Assembly: GCA_034401795.1 (NCBI GenBank)
Contig: CM067367.1
Location: 28,349,916 to 28,413,915 of the forward strand
DNA length: 64,000 nt
Direction: 5' to 3'
Origin: Chaetoderma sp. LZ-2023a
Lineage: Eukaryota; Mollusca; Caudofoveata; Chaetodermatida; Chaetodermatidae
Shown here: piece after piece, positions 53,006-63,700 of the stretch
Position numbering within the stretch: the stretch's first letter is position 1
Layout: every line of letters starts with the position of its first letter
Notes under the pieces: generated by a model
Database searches by the model: none
What the model was told of the DNA's origin: nothing
What the model saw: only the letters and a program-made list of their open reading frames with translations
Position numbers and translations under genes: made by a program

Positions 53006-53515
53006 TTGTCCACCTTAAAGGCATATATGTCCACCAGTGGTGGGAATTTATGCTTGGACATAGGGCATTTCCGCTTATGACTCCGACCACTTATTTTTGT
53101 AAAAGCGAAAAACTTCTGCGTTACATGATCATACTGGAACATGTTGCCAATGGTGGGGTTGGGGTGGGATGTGTATCCTCAGAAGGCAAGTCATGAACAA
53201 GGGGTAGAGTCTCAAAATTCGTTTATATATACAGTTCATCTTTTATGCAAATTTGCTTGTGGTAGTTTTCAGTTACAACATATGCATATTTCTGCTGCGT
53301 AGATGTTGCGAATATACAAGATACGCGTTGTGTGGTTGTGTTACTATAAGGAGGTATCTATTTCTGGCTTGCTCCATCCTTCACCCCACCCCACTCCACC
53401 CCCTTCCCCACCCACCCCAAACCCATTTCTAGTTACGGGCTGCCCACGTTGTACACACATTTGAATCCATCTTATCAGGATGACTCATGAATTTCAAGAA
53501 TCTCGATTTCGAGGT
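53006..53515. other. No recognisable feature
   Basis: A CCCACCCC-rich stretch at 53385-53430; otherwise nothing supported. Confidence 0.4.
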
Positions 53516-53518
53516 AAC

Positions 53519-53620
53519 GATGCTGAATATTGTCACAGGTAGTAGCAGCTCTCAACCACATTAGTTTCAAAATATTCAAGAGAATGTTTAGTACATTCTA
53601 CATTCATCAAAGCTTACACT
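53519..53620 (+). mobile_element. M1b core remnant
   Basis: GCTGAATATTGTCACAGG, then CACATTAGTTTCAAAATATT and CAAGAGAATGTTTAG: an eroded core with only the right arm readable. Confidence 0.5.
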
Positions 53621-53794
53621 CATTGTGGACATTTACCCGATTCGTGATAGCGTAGGCGTGCGCGATTACGAGATTAAATTGAAAATTACGATTACTTTTT
53701 CGATTTAAAATTAAATAATCAAAAAAATCGTGAATGATTTCTATTACGTAAATATTTCAAAATATACCTTTTGATTACGCTTTAATGCGATATT

Positions 53795-53972
53795 TCAAGA
53801 AAATTTACATTTTGCTCATACAATGTATGGCCATTTGGAGGCGAAGACAAGACTGTTTTTGAAGACGTATCACTGGAATGACCAGCTCGAGAATCGATCC
53901 AGTCATTCCAATGATAATATATTAAAGAATAGTTTTCTCTTGGCGTGTAAATAGACATTTCTAAATTCAGTT
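53795..53972. mobile_element. M3 palindromic MITE, copy at 53.8 kb
   Basis: GGCCATTTGGAGGCGAAGAC, CACTGGAATGACCAGCTCGA and CGATCCAGTCATTCCAATG around 53870-53911; terminal parts decayed. Confidence 0.6.
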
Positions 53973-53982
53973 GCACCTTCGC

Positions 53983-54383
53983 TAATGGACCTTTCCATTT
54001 TTAGCTATGCCTCGCCCATCACTAGCTAAGATCCACCCACACCTCGCCGTGTTGGGATTGATCGATCCCCAAATGCCCTAGCTATCAATTTCCTGAAAAC
54101 TATACAGGGAAGCTGTTGAATAGTTTGTAACTAATTTGACTGGGTGCTGTTGCTGCCTATGGCAGCAACAGCGCCCAGTCAAATTAGTTTCAAAATATTC
54201 AATAGAATATTTATTAAATAGTAAAAGCAAACAATTTGTACAACAACGCATAGACCGTCTTCAAACACAAGTTCGTGACGTACTTATCGGCGTCATTCAT
54301 GACGTCATTCATTATGTCATTGTACACATCACGCTGTTCATTATGACGTCATATGATGGGTGGGCACTCTGGAAAGGTGAATT
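53983..54383 (+). mobile_element. MITE M1, copy T (young subfamily)
   Basis: Full length, very similar to copy Q. The core hairpin 54112-54205 is intact with GCTGTTGCTGCC TATG GCAGCAACAGC. Two TGACGTCAT sites are close together (54299-54310 region) and a third is near the end. Confidence 0.92.
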
Positions 54384-54439
54384 GATATGCTTATGGTATT
54401 GTGTCTGTATAATTTGTACTTATGCTGATTAATCGAGTA

Positions 54440-55690
54440 ATCACGAATTATGTTAATCCTTTGAATCTGAAAGGCCAACACAAAAAGGCATGACTAGTCA
54501 CATAACAATTCTCTTGAAGACCTTTTGCTAACTTGACATGAAGCTGCTGCTGCTGCCTATGACAGCAACAGGTTCCTGCCTGTTTTCTCCATAAAATTTG
54601 TAAATACTACATGGCATCCACACGCTGGATGGCATATACTATGGCTTGCATGCTTTTATCTGTCCCTTGTTTTTTCATCAATCTACAATTTTTATTTCAT
54701 TTACTGATAGCTTTTTTTTTCTTTTCCTTTTTTGCTACTGCTGATTTATTATATATTATTTTGCCACTGTATAAATCTTTCAATTGCTTCTTCATATCTG
54801 TGAATTTTGTTGCAACTAATCATAGTTCTGCTTATTTTATTGTGGTCTGAATCAACCCATCCCAGCATGAATATTCGTGTGTCAACCTATATTTGTGAAA
54901 ACAGAGCTAAGTTCACAACATGTGTACATTAAACATCTGTCTCAACCTCATTTAACCCTTGCCACTCTGATGTCAACATTCTATTTTCTCATTTAACCAG
55001 TAGCAAAGAAGCTGGTGTGCATTTTTAAAACGGTTTTGGTGGATGATGTTGCTGTCTGAAAATGAACATCAGTTCAGCTTTTAATTTAATTTGAAAATTT
55101 CAAATCTTGACATCAGAATGGAACGAGTTAAGCGATATACCAGTCTGTTGTTGTCCCATGAAATTCACAAATGTGAAATTGTTCACTGCAATACGGGTAC
55201 AATGTGTACATGTATGTAAACAGCCAAACGTGTTAAACATGGAAAGCAAGTGAATTATGTTAATCCTTTGAATCTGAAAGGCCAACACAAAAAGCAAGAC
55301 TAGTCACATAACAATTCTCTAGAAGACCTTTTGCTAACGCGACCTGAAGTTGCCGCTGCCTATGACACCACCATGTTCCTGTCAAATTAGTATTGAGTTA
55401 ACTGTAGTGATCTCGCTCAAACCATGTCATTCTTGATTTCTTAAACAGCCAGATTATAGCTGGTATACCAGACTGTTGTTGGTGCATCAAGTTCATAACT
55501 GTGAAATTGCTACAATACAGGTGTGTAAATAACCAAATATGTTGAACATGGAACGCAAGTGAATTATATTAACCCTTTGATTATGAAATTCGCTTGAGAC
55601 TCTTTGCTGACTTTGCCAGAAGCTGTGGTTGCCTACATGTATGACAGTAACAGGTTCCTGTCACGTTAGTATTGAGATAACTGTATGAAT
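54440..55690 (+). repeat. Three related repeat blocks with TATGACAGCAACAGG hairpin motif
   Basis: GAATTATGTTAATCCTTTGA + ATCTGAAAGGCCAACACAAA occurs at 54444 and 55251, with a divergent version at 55560. Each is followed by CTTTTGCTAAC and a GACAGCAAC tip. TGGTATACCAGACTGTTGTT-type sequence precedes two blocks (about 55133 and 55461), giving a local tandem period of about 328 bp. Confidence 0.6.
54952..55131. mobile_element. TTAA-ended MITE M4, complete copy
   Basis: TTAACCCTTGCCACTCTG at 54952 and AGAATGGAACGAGTTAA at 55131. The inner complement pair GATGTCAACATTC / CTTGACATCAG and the GATGTTGCTGTCTG centre are as in other M4 copies. Confidence 0.6.
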
Positions 55691-55984
55691 GCCCTAAATT
55701 CAGATCCTGGAACCCCATGTTCAAGGGGCTAAGTGAAATGAACATGTATATGCTTGCAATCTCCATGATCTTCTTATCCGGCCTCTTGCCTTTTTTAATG
55801 ATCTCCATTTTATTCTTTATCACTTGTCGATAGCTATTTTTCCTTTTTTGCTGCTAGTACTGATAAATATATATTATTTGCCACTGTATGTAGCATATAT
55901 CTATGTAAACCTGCTTCTGCATATTTCTGAATATTGCTGCAACTCATGTTCTCTGCTATAGGTCTGCTCTCTGTCTGTCCCATC

Positions 55985-56275
55985 TTCGGACTTTTTCACC
56001 GAGATGCTCCAACATATCCAACTGAAACTTGTTACATAGTACTTTAGTATGAGTAGCTACAGATCAAGTTCGCGTTTCACAGATTTCGTCACAATCTGAC
56101 AGAGTTATCCCCCTTTTTGACTTATGAAATACGAAAAATATCAGTTTTCTGGACTTTTTCAGAGATGCTTTGACATATTCGACTGAAACTTGGTACATTG
56201 CTTTAGTATGAATAGTTACAGATCAAGTTCACGTTTCACAGATATTGCTGCAAAATTGCAGGGTTATCTCACCCG
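55985..56275 (+). repeat. Tandem duplication, about 165-bp period
   Basis: GGACTTTTTCACCGAGATGC and GGACTTTTTCAGAGATGC start two units that share ACTGAAACTTGNTACAT, CTTTAGTATGA and GATCAAGTTC. Confidence 0.75.
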
Positions 56276-56439
56276 GTATGGGACATATACAATACTTACA
56301 GAATGCTTGTTTTATTATGTCTCCTTTAGCTGTCTACTGAATCACCTTTAGTTGTGGCATAATATAACAGTTCTTCTCATCACTGATTCACGTGTATGCA
56401 TGTATATATACCCTGTTCATAGAGACATTTAATAAAATT

Positions 56440-57180
56440 CTACAATCCATGCAATATCAGATCAAAATTGGATACCTTATGGGTGATTATAACATTGACC
56501 TTTTGAAGGAAAACTGTTTCTACACCCATAATTTCATAAATTTGTTGAACACATTCAGTTTCTACCCATTGATCACGAAACCAACAAGAATTACTGAATA
56601 ATGACAAGAAACTCACATGGGCGAAACATATACAAATCGTAAGGTCAAAGGTTGCAAAGAACATTGGTATTATGCATCGACTAAAAAGCTACTTACCAAA
56701 ACACCTTATAAAAATGCTATATCGCACGTTAATATTACCGCAAATCACATACTGCAACACTATTTGGACTAACACTTACTCATCAAAACTAGAAAAATTA
56801 AAGACATTTCAGAAAAATGCTATAAAGATATTTTCACAACCAACAGCAGGTCAAAATGTTTTTAAAAGAGAAAAACTATTGAAGCTTGCCAATATAGGAA
56901 AGCTCCAACTATACTCCGTTCTCAGAGACTTCTATAACAATAATCTATCAACCCCATTATTAAACCTCTTCAAGAAATGAAGACATACACTCACACAACA
57001 CACGATCACGAAGAAATCTGCATACAACCTTCTGCCGCATAGAAGCCTCCAGATAAAAGCCATCAACAAAAGCAATACACCTATGGAACAACACAGAAAC
57101 AGACATCCGCACACAGATTATCACCAAGAAATCATACAAAAAGAACGTCAAGACAATTATTATAGAAGCCTACTAGCCCT
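56440..57180 (+). pseudogene. Internally deleted LINE: endonuclease fragment joined to C-terminal block
   Basis: IGYLMGDYNIDLLKEN then FYPLITKPTRIT (56464-56600) is the endonuclease core (GDFNIDLL, FyPlItxPTRIT). Within 10 bp the frame becomes KLTWAKHIQ ... GIMHRLKSYLPKHLIKMLYR and LPQITYCNTIWTNTYSSKLE, the post-RT C-terminal region. The RT core that should lie between is absent, an internal deletion of the order of 1.5 kb. A few stops follow. Confidence 0.8.
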
Positions 57181-57639
57181 TCCCCTGATGAGTCCGTGAC
57201 AAAATTTATTGCTTATGATACACATCTAGTTCCGTTGGGTGTTTTGAATTTCGTCTGACTGGAATCATATTGTTAGCTGTGAATGTGTATTATAGTAACC
57301 AAAGTCCTCTATTATTTATTTATTTATATTTGTAATGTGCAAGAGTTGGATCCTTCGAAACATGTAATTTAATGTTTGTATTGTTCGTCTGTCAGCTTCC
57401 AGTTAGAGTAATTTCACAATTTTCAACAGTTTTCATAAATTGTTGCCTCTGGACTTGACCGAGATATAGGATACTCATCAGGGAAAGGGTTAATCACCTA
57501 TAGGTAGACCACTTTAGAAGAACACATGAGGAGGGAGTATGGCTGTGGAAAGCTGTTGGAGCTACCAATCTCATTAATTTTAGGAAGATCATCACTACCA
57601 CCATGGCTCATCATACATTATGGCTCATCATACACTATA
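57181..57639. other. No recognisable feature
   Basis: CCCTGATGAGTCCGTGACAA at 57184 resembles part of a hammerhead core but lacks the partner strand. Nothing else supported. Confidence 0.45.
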
Positions 57640-57641
57640 TT

Positions 57642-57647
57642 AGTATC

Positions 57648-57682
<35 letters not shown>

Positions 57683-57845
57683 AGCATATATTGGATTACT
57701 GTCTTTAAGTTCGATGAACGCCCCCCCCCCCCCAAACCCCTCAACCCCCCCCCCCCCCTCCCCACCCCTTCCCCCCCCCCCCGCTCCCTCCACCCCACCC
57801 CCTCTCCTCCACCCAAACCCCCACCCACCCCACCCCACACCTCCC
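57642..57845 (+). repeat. (AAT)n then long C-rich tract
   Basis: AAT triplets to 57682, then runs of 13-16 C with CCCCACCCC spacers (57720-57840). The C/G-strand could form i-motif/quadruplex structures. Confidence 0.93.
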
Positions 57846-57889
57846 CAACCCTGTCTCCATTACCTCTAGCAACCAAAATTCCAGGGCGC

Positions 57890-58210
57890 TCAAAAACGGA
57901 CACAAAAATTAATTTTTTTGTCTTAAATTTCGGGCTCCTGCATAACTTCGAGCTACACACATAGGTGCCACATCTAGAGTACAACTCATAAATCAGTCAA
58001 CATTTTTCCATAAGAAAACGATTTTGAACACGATATAAAAAAATGTTCCGTTGAATATTTTGAACATAATAGGACTGGACCCTAGCTTTCTTGCGATCCT
58101 ATTGGCAGTTCCGAGGCCCCCATGTAAGAATTTCAGAAACATTGTACAGGGTCTCACCCGAGTCCTAAGTTCGGTCCTGCCCATCTGGTTTCAAAAGAGG
58201 ATGGTTCATA
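57890..58210 (+). mobile_element. Composite element family M6, copy 2
   Basis: Matches the reverse complement of 36.9-37.4 kb across AACTCATAAATCAGTCAACA, GCAGTTCCGAGGCCCCC and GAGTCCTAAGTTCGGTCCTG. At 58051 TTGAATATTTTGAACATAAT is the left core arm, directly followed by the GGACTGGACCCTAGC half, so the hairpin is truncated here. Confidence 0.6.
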
Positions 58211-58290
58211 TACTGGAACTCGTATTCAGAGATAGGTGACGACCTGGATATCAGGTGATGTGATGTGATAAATGCAAATAGCAGAGAAAG

Positions 58291-58437
58291 TAATGAAGTT
58301 TTTTACCTCAATCGGAATTCCATTGCTTTGCCTCGGTTGCTTCGGTGTTTTGAATGTCACTAACTGTAACATACGAAACACCAAAGCAACCGAGGCAAAG
58401 CAATGGAATTCCGATTGAGGTCAACAACTTCATTGCT
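58291..58437. repeat. Long inverted repeat, about 60-bp arms
   Basis: ACCTCAATCGGAATTCCATT ... GGTGTTT (58305-58350) pairs with AAACACC ... AATGGAATTCCGATTGAGGT (58376-58421) with one mismatch; weaker pairing extends outwards to 58291 and 58437. The spacer is 25 bp. Not seen elsewhere in the window. Confidence 0.93.
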
Positions 58438-58638
58438 TTTATGTTACGGTTAGTTCCCATAAAATCTGTAACCAGCCTTAAGCGATTGCCGCCGATCTCT
58501 TGCGGAAGCTACACATATTATGGGGAAAGAATTTACAGATTGTCCCAGCTTATCGCAGCTAATATGCAACAGATCGGCGATAGAAATCGGGGATGTTTAC
58601 CTTTCCCGATTTGTCACGGGTTATCTGCGACAATCTGC

Positions 58639-58840
58639 AGTGCCACGCACGCCTCCATCACAGGAAAATGCCTTCAACGCCGAAGCAGAGGAAAAGAGCT
58701 GGCAAAAAGGGCCACTGTTTTGTTCAAACAAAAAGCTAGGTGCAGTGGTTCAATCCTAGTGAAACTATAATTAATGTGATGCACGCTGGTTTATGTGAAG
58801 GCGGGACGGATGATTTCCGACATAGACAGTAACATCTTAC
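58639..58840 (+). repeat. Dispersed repeat with basic peptide frame, copy 2
   Basis: CACAGGAAAATGCCTTCAAC and GGCAAAAAGGGCCACTG as at 25.1 kb. The frame RKMPSTPKQRKRAGKKGH ends at a TAG soon after. Later landmarks (GATGC, GTGAAGG, GATTTC) are also shared. Confidence 0.5.
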
Positions 58841-58929
58841 AGCAACTGCTTCCAAAACGAACACCAGTTGCAACATAAAATGAAATTTAATTAATACAAT
58901 TTTTGAAATTACAGAGTGCTAATGGTTAA
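58841..58929. mobile_element. M4 right-half fragment
   Basis: CTTCCAAAACGAACACCAGT, TGAAATTTAATTAA and CAGAGTGCTAATGGTTAA, as in the 62.0-kb copy. Confidence 0.55.
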
Positions 58930-59483
58930 TAATGTGATCTACATGCGCAATAAAACTAACGCACATTATATTATTTGCATGTATGCAGCATAGATTTCAT
59001 ATTTGTGAAATTGTATTAGTTAAATAGTGTTCCTTTAATGAACAACCCATCTCCCTGTTTCTAGGGGTAACATCTAAACTTAGAGCAGGAAATGTGATGT
59101 CACTATTACCACAGCAAGCTGTTTTTCTATGTAGTACTAAATCTAGGTCAAGCCAGAGTTTGATGGAAAGGCTTACTGCTGATAGCTGATTACTATGTGC
59201 TACGCTTATGCTACTGTACAGTGCCTGTCTGCCTATGGGTATGGCTTCATGTATTGTGTCTGTCTCCTGAGTGACTGTTGGTCCATCATGATCAGCCCAT
59301 CTGTGTTTACATGTCCTAGCTGTCAATCAAATCCTGTTGAATATGTTGAAATTAATTGGCCTCGAATCTGGCGCTGCCTCTGACAACGCTTAAAGGAATG
59401 AAATTATCTTGTTAACATTCTTAGACAGTAAACTTGCACAATTATGCACTTTCTTAAACATGATGAAAAAATAATCTGCGATT
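58930..59483. other. Core-hairpin remnant only
   Basis: TGTTGAATATGTTGAAATTAA at 59336 is a decayed left core arm. The remaining sequence shows nothing recognisable. Confidence 0.4.
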
Positions 59484-60749
59484 GTTTGTTAGCTCACCTG
59501 GCCGAGCTTATGGCATGGCGACCGTCTGTCCGTCGTCCGTCCGTCAACTTTTGCTTTAAAACACTAATCCTCCTTAACCGCTTGACAGATTTCAACCTAA
59601 TGTGGGTGGAAGGATCCTTGGGTAGTAGGTTACCAAATTTTATACAGAATTTTGATCCATCAATTTTTTGGGTAAAAACCTTAGATTTTGTGAAAGATTT
59701 ACCTGAAACCGTCAAAACGCTACTCTTCTTTAACCGCTTGATGGATTTCAACCTAATTTGGCGGGAAGGATCCTGACATGGTACGTTCCCTAACTTATTT
59801 ACAGAATCTTTGATCCATCAATTTTTGTGGGTAAAAACCTTGGATTTTGTAAAAAAAATTACCGGAACCCGTCAAAACGCTACTCTTCCTTAACCGCTTG
59901 ATGGGTTTCAACCTAATTTGGCGGGAAGGATCCTGCTGTGGTAGGTTCCCAAAGTATTTACACAGAATCTTGATCCGTCAGCTTTTTTGGTTAAAACCCT
60001 TGGATTTTGGCTGGAAGGATCCTGTTGTGGTAGGTTCCCAAACATATATACAGAATTTTGATCTGTCCATTTTGTGGGTGAAAATCTTTGATTTTGTGAA
60101 AAATTTTACCAGAAACCATCAAAACGCTACTCTTCTTTAACCGCTTGATGGATTTCAACCTAATTTGGCGGGAAGGATCCTGACATGGTACGTTCCCTAA
60201 CTTATTTACAGAATCTTTGATCCATCAATTTTTGTGGGTAAAAACCTTGGATTTTGTAAAAAAAATTACCGGAACCCGTCAAAACGCTACTCTTCCTTAA
60301 CCGCTTGATGGGTTTCAACCTAATTTGGCGGGAAGGATCCTGCTGTGGTAGGTTCCCAAAGTTATAAACAGAATTTTGATCTGCCAATTTCTTCGGGTAA
60401 AAACCTTGAATTTTGTTAAAATTTACTGGAAACTGTCAAAACGCTACTCTTCCTTAACCGCTTGATGGATTCCAAACCAATGTGGCTGGACGGATCCTTT
60501 CGTGGTAGGTGCCCACACTGTATACAGACTTGATCCATCCATTTCTGTGTGGAAATGTTGGATTTTGTGAAAATTTAAACTGAAAACTGTCAAAATGCTA
60601 TTACTGTTCTTTAACTGCTTGATGAATTTCAATGTAATCTTGCTGGAAGGACCCTTTGGTGCTAGGTTTCCGAACTTAATAGATTTATATGCAGAAAATT
60701 GAATGGCCAGTGTGCCAGGTGAGCGACAGGCCTCTTGGGCGTCTTGTTT
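59484..60749 (+). mobile_element. CTCACCTGG/CCAGGTGAG-ended element with a 157-bp tandem array
   Basis: Starts GTTTGTTAGCTCACCTGGCC with CCGTCCGTC words and ends GTGCCAGGTGAGCGACAGGC + CTCTTGGGCGTCTTGTTT. Similar ends are widespread in molluscan and other invertebrate genomes (from memory). Between them are seven copies of a unit of about 157 bp marked by AAAACGCTACTCTTCCTTAA + CCGCTTGATGG (59560, 59714, 59874, 60121, 60281, 60437, 60592). Stop-poor units give spurious ORFs on both strands. Confidence 0.85.
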
Positions 60750-60885
60750 ATATACTGGATTTTATTTGTTGTGTGAGGTGGCCACACTCCATGGGTTATG
60801 CCTCTAGTGGCATGTATGTACTGTATAAATATTGTAAAGTTTATTGTTGAAAAAATAAACTCAATTCAATTCAATTCCAAAATAC
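60750..60885 (+). mobile_element. LINE-type 3' tail
   Basis: ATTGTAAAGTTTATTGTTGA, then AATAAACTCAATTCAATTCAA; (TCAAT)n after AATAAA is typical of LINE 3' ends. Confidence 0.5.
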
Positions 60886-62033
60886 AAGTTTACATTCAAA
60901 GTATTTAGGAAAATCATTTAACCCACATGTCCGCTAACTTCTGCAGCGGTCTTGAGAGGCTGATCATAGCGCATACATCTTGGTTACGACTAAATCATGT
61001 ACACAGATTAATACAGGCATGTGCACGTGTGTATAAACACCTGTGATCATCAGAATTCAAGAAGAGTTAATTAGCTGTCCTGATCTAAGTCCCGATTCCC
61101 TCTGATTTAGCGGCTTGCGTGAGCATTATTCTATTCACAAATAAATCACGTGATATACATGTATGTAAGAAAAAAAAATCCATACATAATAATAGACGTG
61201 TCAGCGTTTGTTATATGAATTTCACTACTGTCACAGTGCACCTTAGGCGTGCCCAAAATACCATCTGATGATTTCGCCAATGACAAACCGCGCAGAATCA
61301 TATTCCAATTGCAGATCAGGACGACACTTAGCCAATGGCACATGCTCATTTGCCAATTGTATATTTATGCAGGCTAATGATGCGCCTTTTAATCAACGAT
61401 GCGGGGTCACTCACCAATTGTATGCTGGCGCGACCATTGGTAAACGTAGCATCGATCACTTATCAATTAAAAACGCTGTCGGTGTTATCAATGAACTATG
61501 TTACTACCTATCCGCCCTGCCCACCAATGCATCGTCCCGACAGGAAGATTAAAGTTGCTGAAGAAAGTTGAAGCTTTGAGCTGAAACTCTGTTTATCTAA
61601 CAATACCAGTACTAATGCCAGTGCCAAATTGGGTATTCTAGTTAAGAAACATCTGTACCAACCGTGTCAGAGGCACACATCATGCTATGGTACTGCATTG
61701 GGCCAATACACAATTTGGCCTGTTGGCTATGGCAGGGAATCATAGAATTGAATATTGACGTGCCGTTGGCAAATGCCACAGTGGCAATATTACAATGTTA
61801 TATCGGCGCACCCGTGAATCAATGGTGCATGGAGCTATGACGAATTTCAAATTTGTGCCAAAATATTTGACCTCTGACCTGGATCTCAAGCTTTCTAACC
61901 ATCACCAGTACAAATGATTGCACCGAATTGTGTGATTATAGCTTCATGCATTCAGAAAATATGCTGTGGATAAACCGACCACAATATGTCAATATGTATC
62001 ATATCCTTATTCAGGACAGCTTACGTGTAATAG
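60886..62033. other. No gene; diffuse CCAAT/ATTGG-containing sequence
   Basis: From 61280 on, words such as GCCAATGG, CCAATTG, CCATTGG and GCCAATAC recur every 20-50 bp in both orientations. A 94-codon frame (61268-61552) crosses this and is not convincing. Confidence 0.3.
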
Positions 62034-62248
62034 TTAACCGCTAGCACACTGGTGTCAAGATGTAGATTGTTGCAGCCTCTAGAAAGAAAGGCTGGTGTAC
62101 ATTCTGGAACCAATTGCTGCTGAACCATGTTGCTGTCATAGACAGCAACAGCTTTCAGCAACATTGCTTCTAAAACGAACACCAGCTATAATATATGAAA
62201 TAAAATTTAATTTAAAAACTTTTTAAATTTCAGAGTGCTAAGGGTTAA
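62034..62248. mobile_element. TTAA MITE M4, complete copy
   Basis: TTAACCGCTAGCACACTG (62034) and CAGAGTGCTAAGGGTTAA (62248) are the ends. The centre CATGTTGCTGTCATAGACAG + CAACAGC forms the hairpin tip GTTGCTGTC/GACAGCAAC. Confidence 0.7.
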
Positions 62249-62454
62249 AAGAGTTAGCATAGATCATTTGATAGCTGTGCAAATTTGCAATTGGTCATTG
62301 GTTTCTGCACCGTACTCAACACGTATCTGCACCATTGACCAACGGGGCCTGCACTGATAAATTATGTGTTACTTCCAGTCCTGTCCTATTGACCAACATG
62401 TGCGCCGATATGCAATAAGTATGTGGTCCCGGTGGCATGACCAATGGACGCGCT

Positions 62455-62720
62455 GTGGCGTGGTGGCCAAGTGGTTAGGGGCATGCACTCGTAAATCTAG
62501 GTCTGCTGCGTTGTAACCTTGAGTGAATCGCTTCACTTTGCGCTGTTCCGTCCTTCAGAGGGGGCGTAAATACATCTGTTCCATCTCATGTGGTCTCTGT
62601 GCCATGGGAGGTGTAAAAGAATGGACCACCGACAGTGGCATTCTGAAATACAATCAAAATAACCACTATGTACCCCCATATTCCCGTGAAGGGCCTGGGT
62701 GTAGCAAAGTGAACCTGACC
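62455..62720 (+). mobile_element. tRNA-derived SINE remnant (second family)
   Basis: GTGGCCAAGTGGTTAGGGGC fits box A of a class II tRNA head. Box B is eroded. GAATCGCTTCACTTTGC, then TCCTTCAGAGGGGGCG and a CATCTGTTCC stretch resemble the body of invertebrate tRNA-SINEs. Confidence 0.45.
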
Positions 62721-63269
62721 CTGATGTACAATTGGTGAGATGACCAACGGATGCATAGTTGTGCAATTGGTATACATTGTGTAGATATGGGAGTGTCTGG
62801 TGGGGAGGTCATGACCCCGCTGGGCAGCTTATATATACAAGAATTAAGCCCTGCGCAAAATGAGCAAAATTCATGTTTGAATACCAGGTGAGCTAAGAGA
62901 CTATGTCACTGTGTATATTTAGCTGCACTGATCATCGGCTATAGCATCTTATTATTTGGATATATATTATCAGCACTGGATGTCTGGCAGCAGATGCGTC
63001 AGCTAGTGCAGGTACAGTTTCGCCGAAACTGAGTCGAGCATAAAAGATAATGGGTAGCACCAGGTTGGAATCAATCAAGGCAGTAGATATAACAAACGGA
63101 CTTAGTTAGTTACGTAGCGGTCTGTGTTCCCACGGAAGCGCAGGACCAGATAAGCCGAGAATAACCCGGCTATGAGGAATGGTAACTCGTGTGCGGATTA
63201 ACTCTAGCATTCTACAAGTTGTAGACTAATAGGTAATGAACATGACATGGACATTGTAGCGTCCTGTAG
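62721..63269. other. No recognisable feature
   Basis: No coding, repeat or RNA-gene support. Confidence 0.4.
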
Positions 63270-63271
63270 GC

Positions 63272-63380
63272 GGTAGGTACACAATCGAAAGTTATGATCA
63301 AAAACATATCAATTGTAGAGGCGTGTTAGGACACAATCGAAAGTTATTATCAAAAACATATAAATCGAGGGGCGTGCTAA
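63272..63380 (+). repeat. Two tandem units of about 53 bp
   Basis: ACACAATCGAAAGTTATGAT + CAAAAACATAT is repeated as ACACAATCGAAAGTTATTAT + CAAAAACATAT, each followed by GGCGTG. It could be an upstream element of the promoter-like region. Confidence 0.85.
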
Positions 63381-63569
63381 TCCACCAGCAAGCCTTGGTA
63401 TCAAACCAGCATTCGTCATTTTGGGCGGGTCATTCGTCAGGAATGACATGGGAAGCCAGCTGGAATTCTAAAATAAAGTTAAGGGAACGACAGATCCCAT
63501 CACTCAAGAACCAGCCAAACCGCAGGTGCTAGGTAGAAAGCACCCTCCCGGGGAGGGAGGGTCGGAGTC

Positions 63570-63700
63570 TTGATTGGTCAAAATGATGTCATAATCCAAT
63601 GAGAATCAGAGCAACCTCCAGCGGTGCGAAACCAAGATGGAGGGAGAATAGAAACTGAGATAGTATATAAGGGGGACTTTAACTTTAAAGAGGAGTTCGG
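63570..63700 (+). promoter_or_regulatory. Promoter-like region: CCAAT boxes, CRE-like site, TATA box
   Basis: GATTGGTC (inverted CCAAT, 63572), TGATGTCA (63583, one base from a CRE), CCAATGAG (63597) and TATATAA (63664-63670) occur in the spacing of a classic polymerase II promoter. Transcription would start near 63695 and run out of the window. It could belong to a host gene or to a long terminal repeat. Confidence 0.4.

Noticed and set aside
57184-57210. CTGATGAGTCCGTGA resembling a hammerhead ribozyme catalytic strand
   Set aside because: The second strand of stem II, the GAAA box and stem I/III partners are missing; it is a LINE 3' end.
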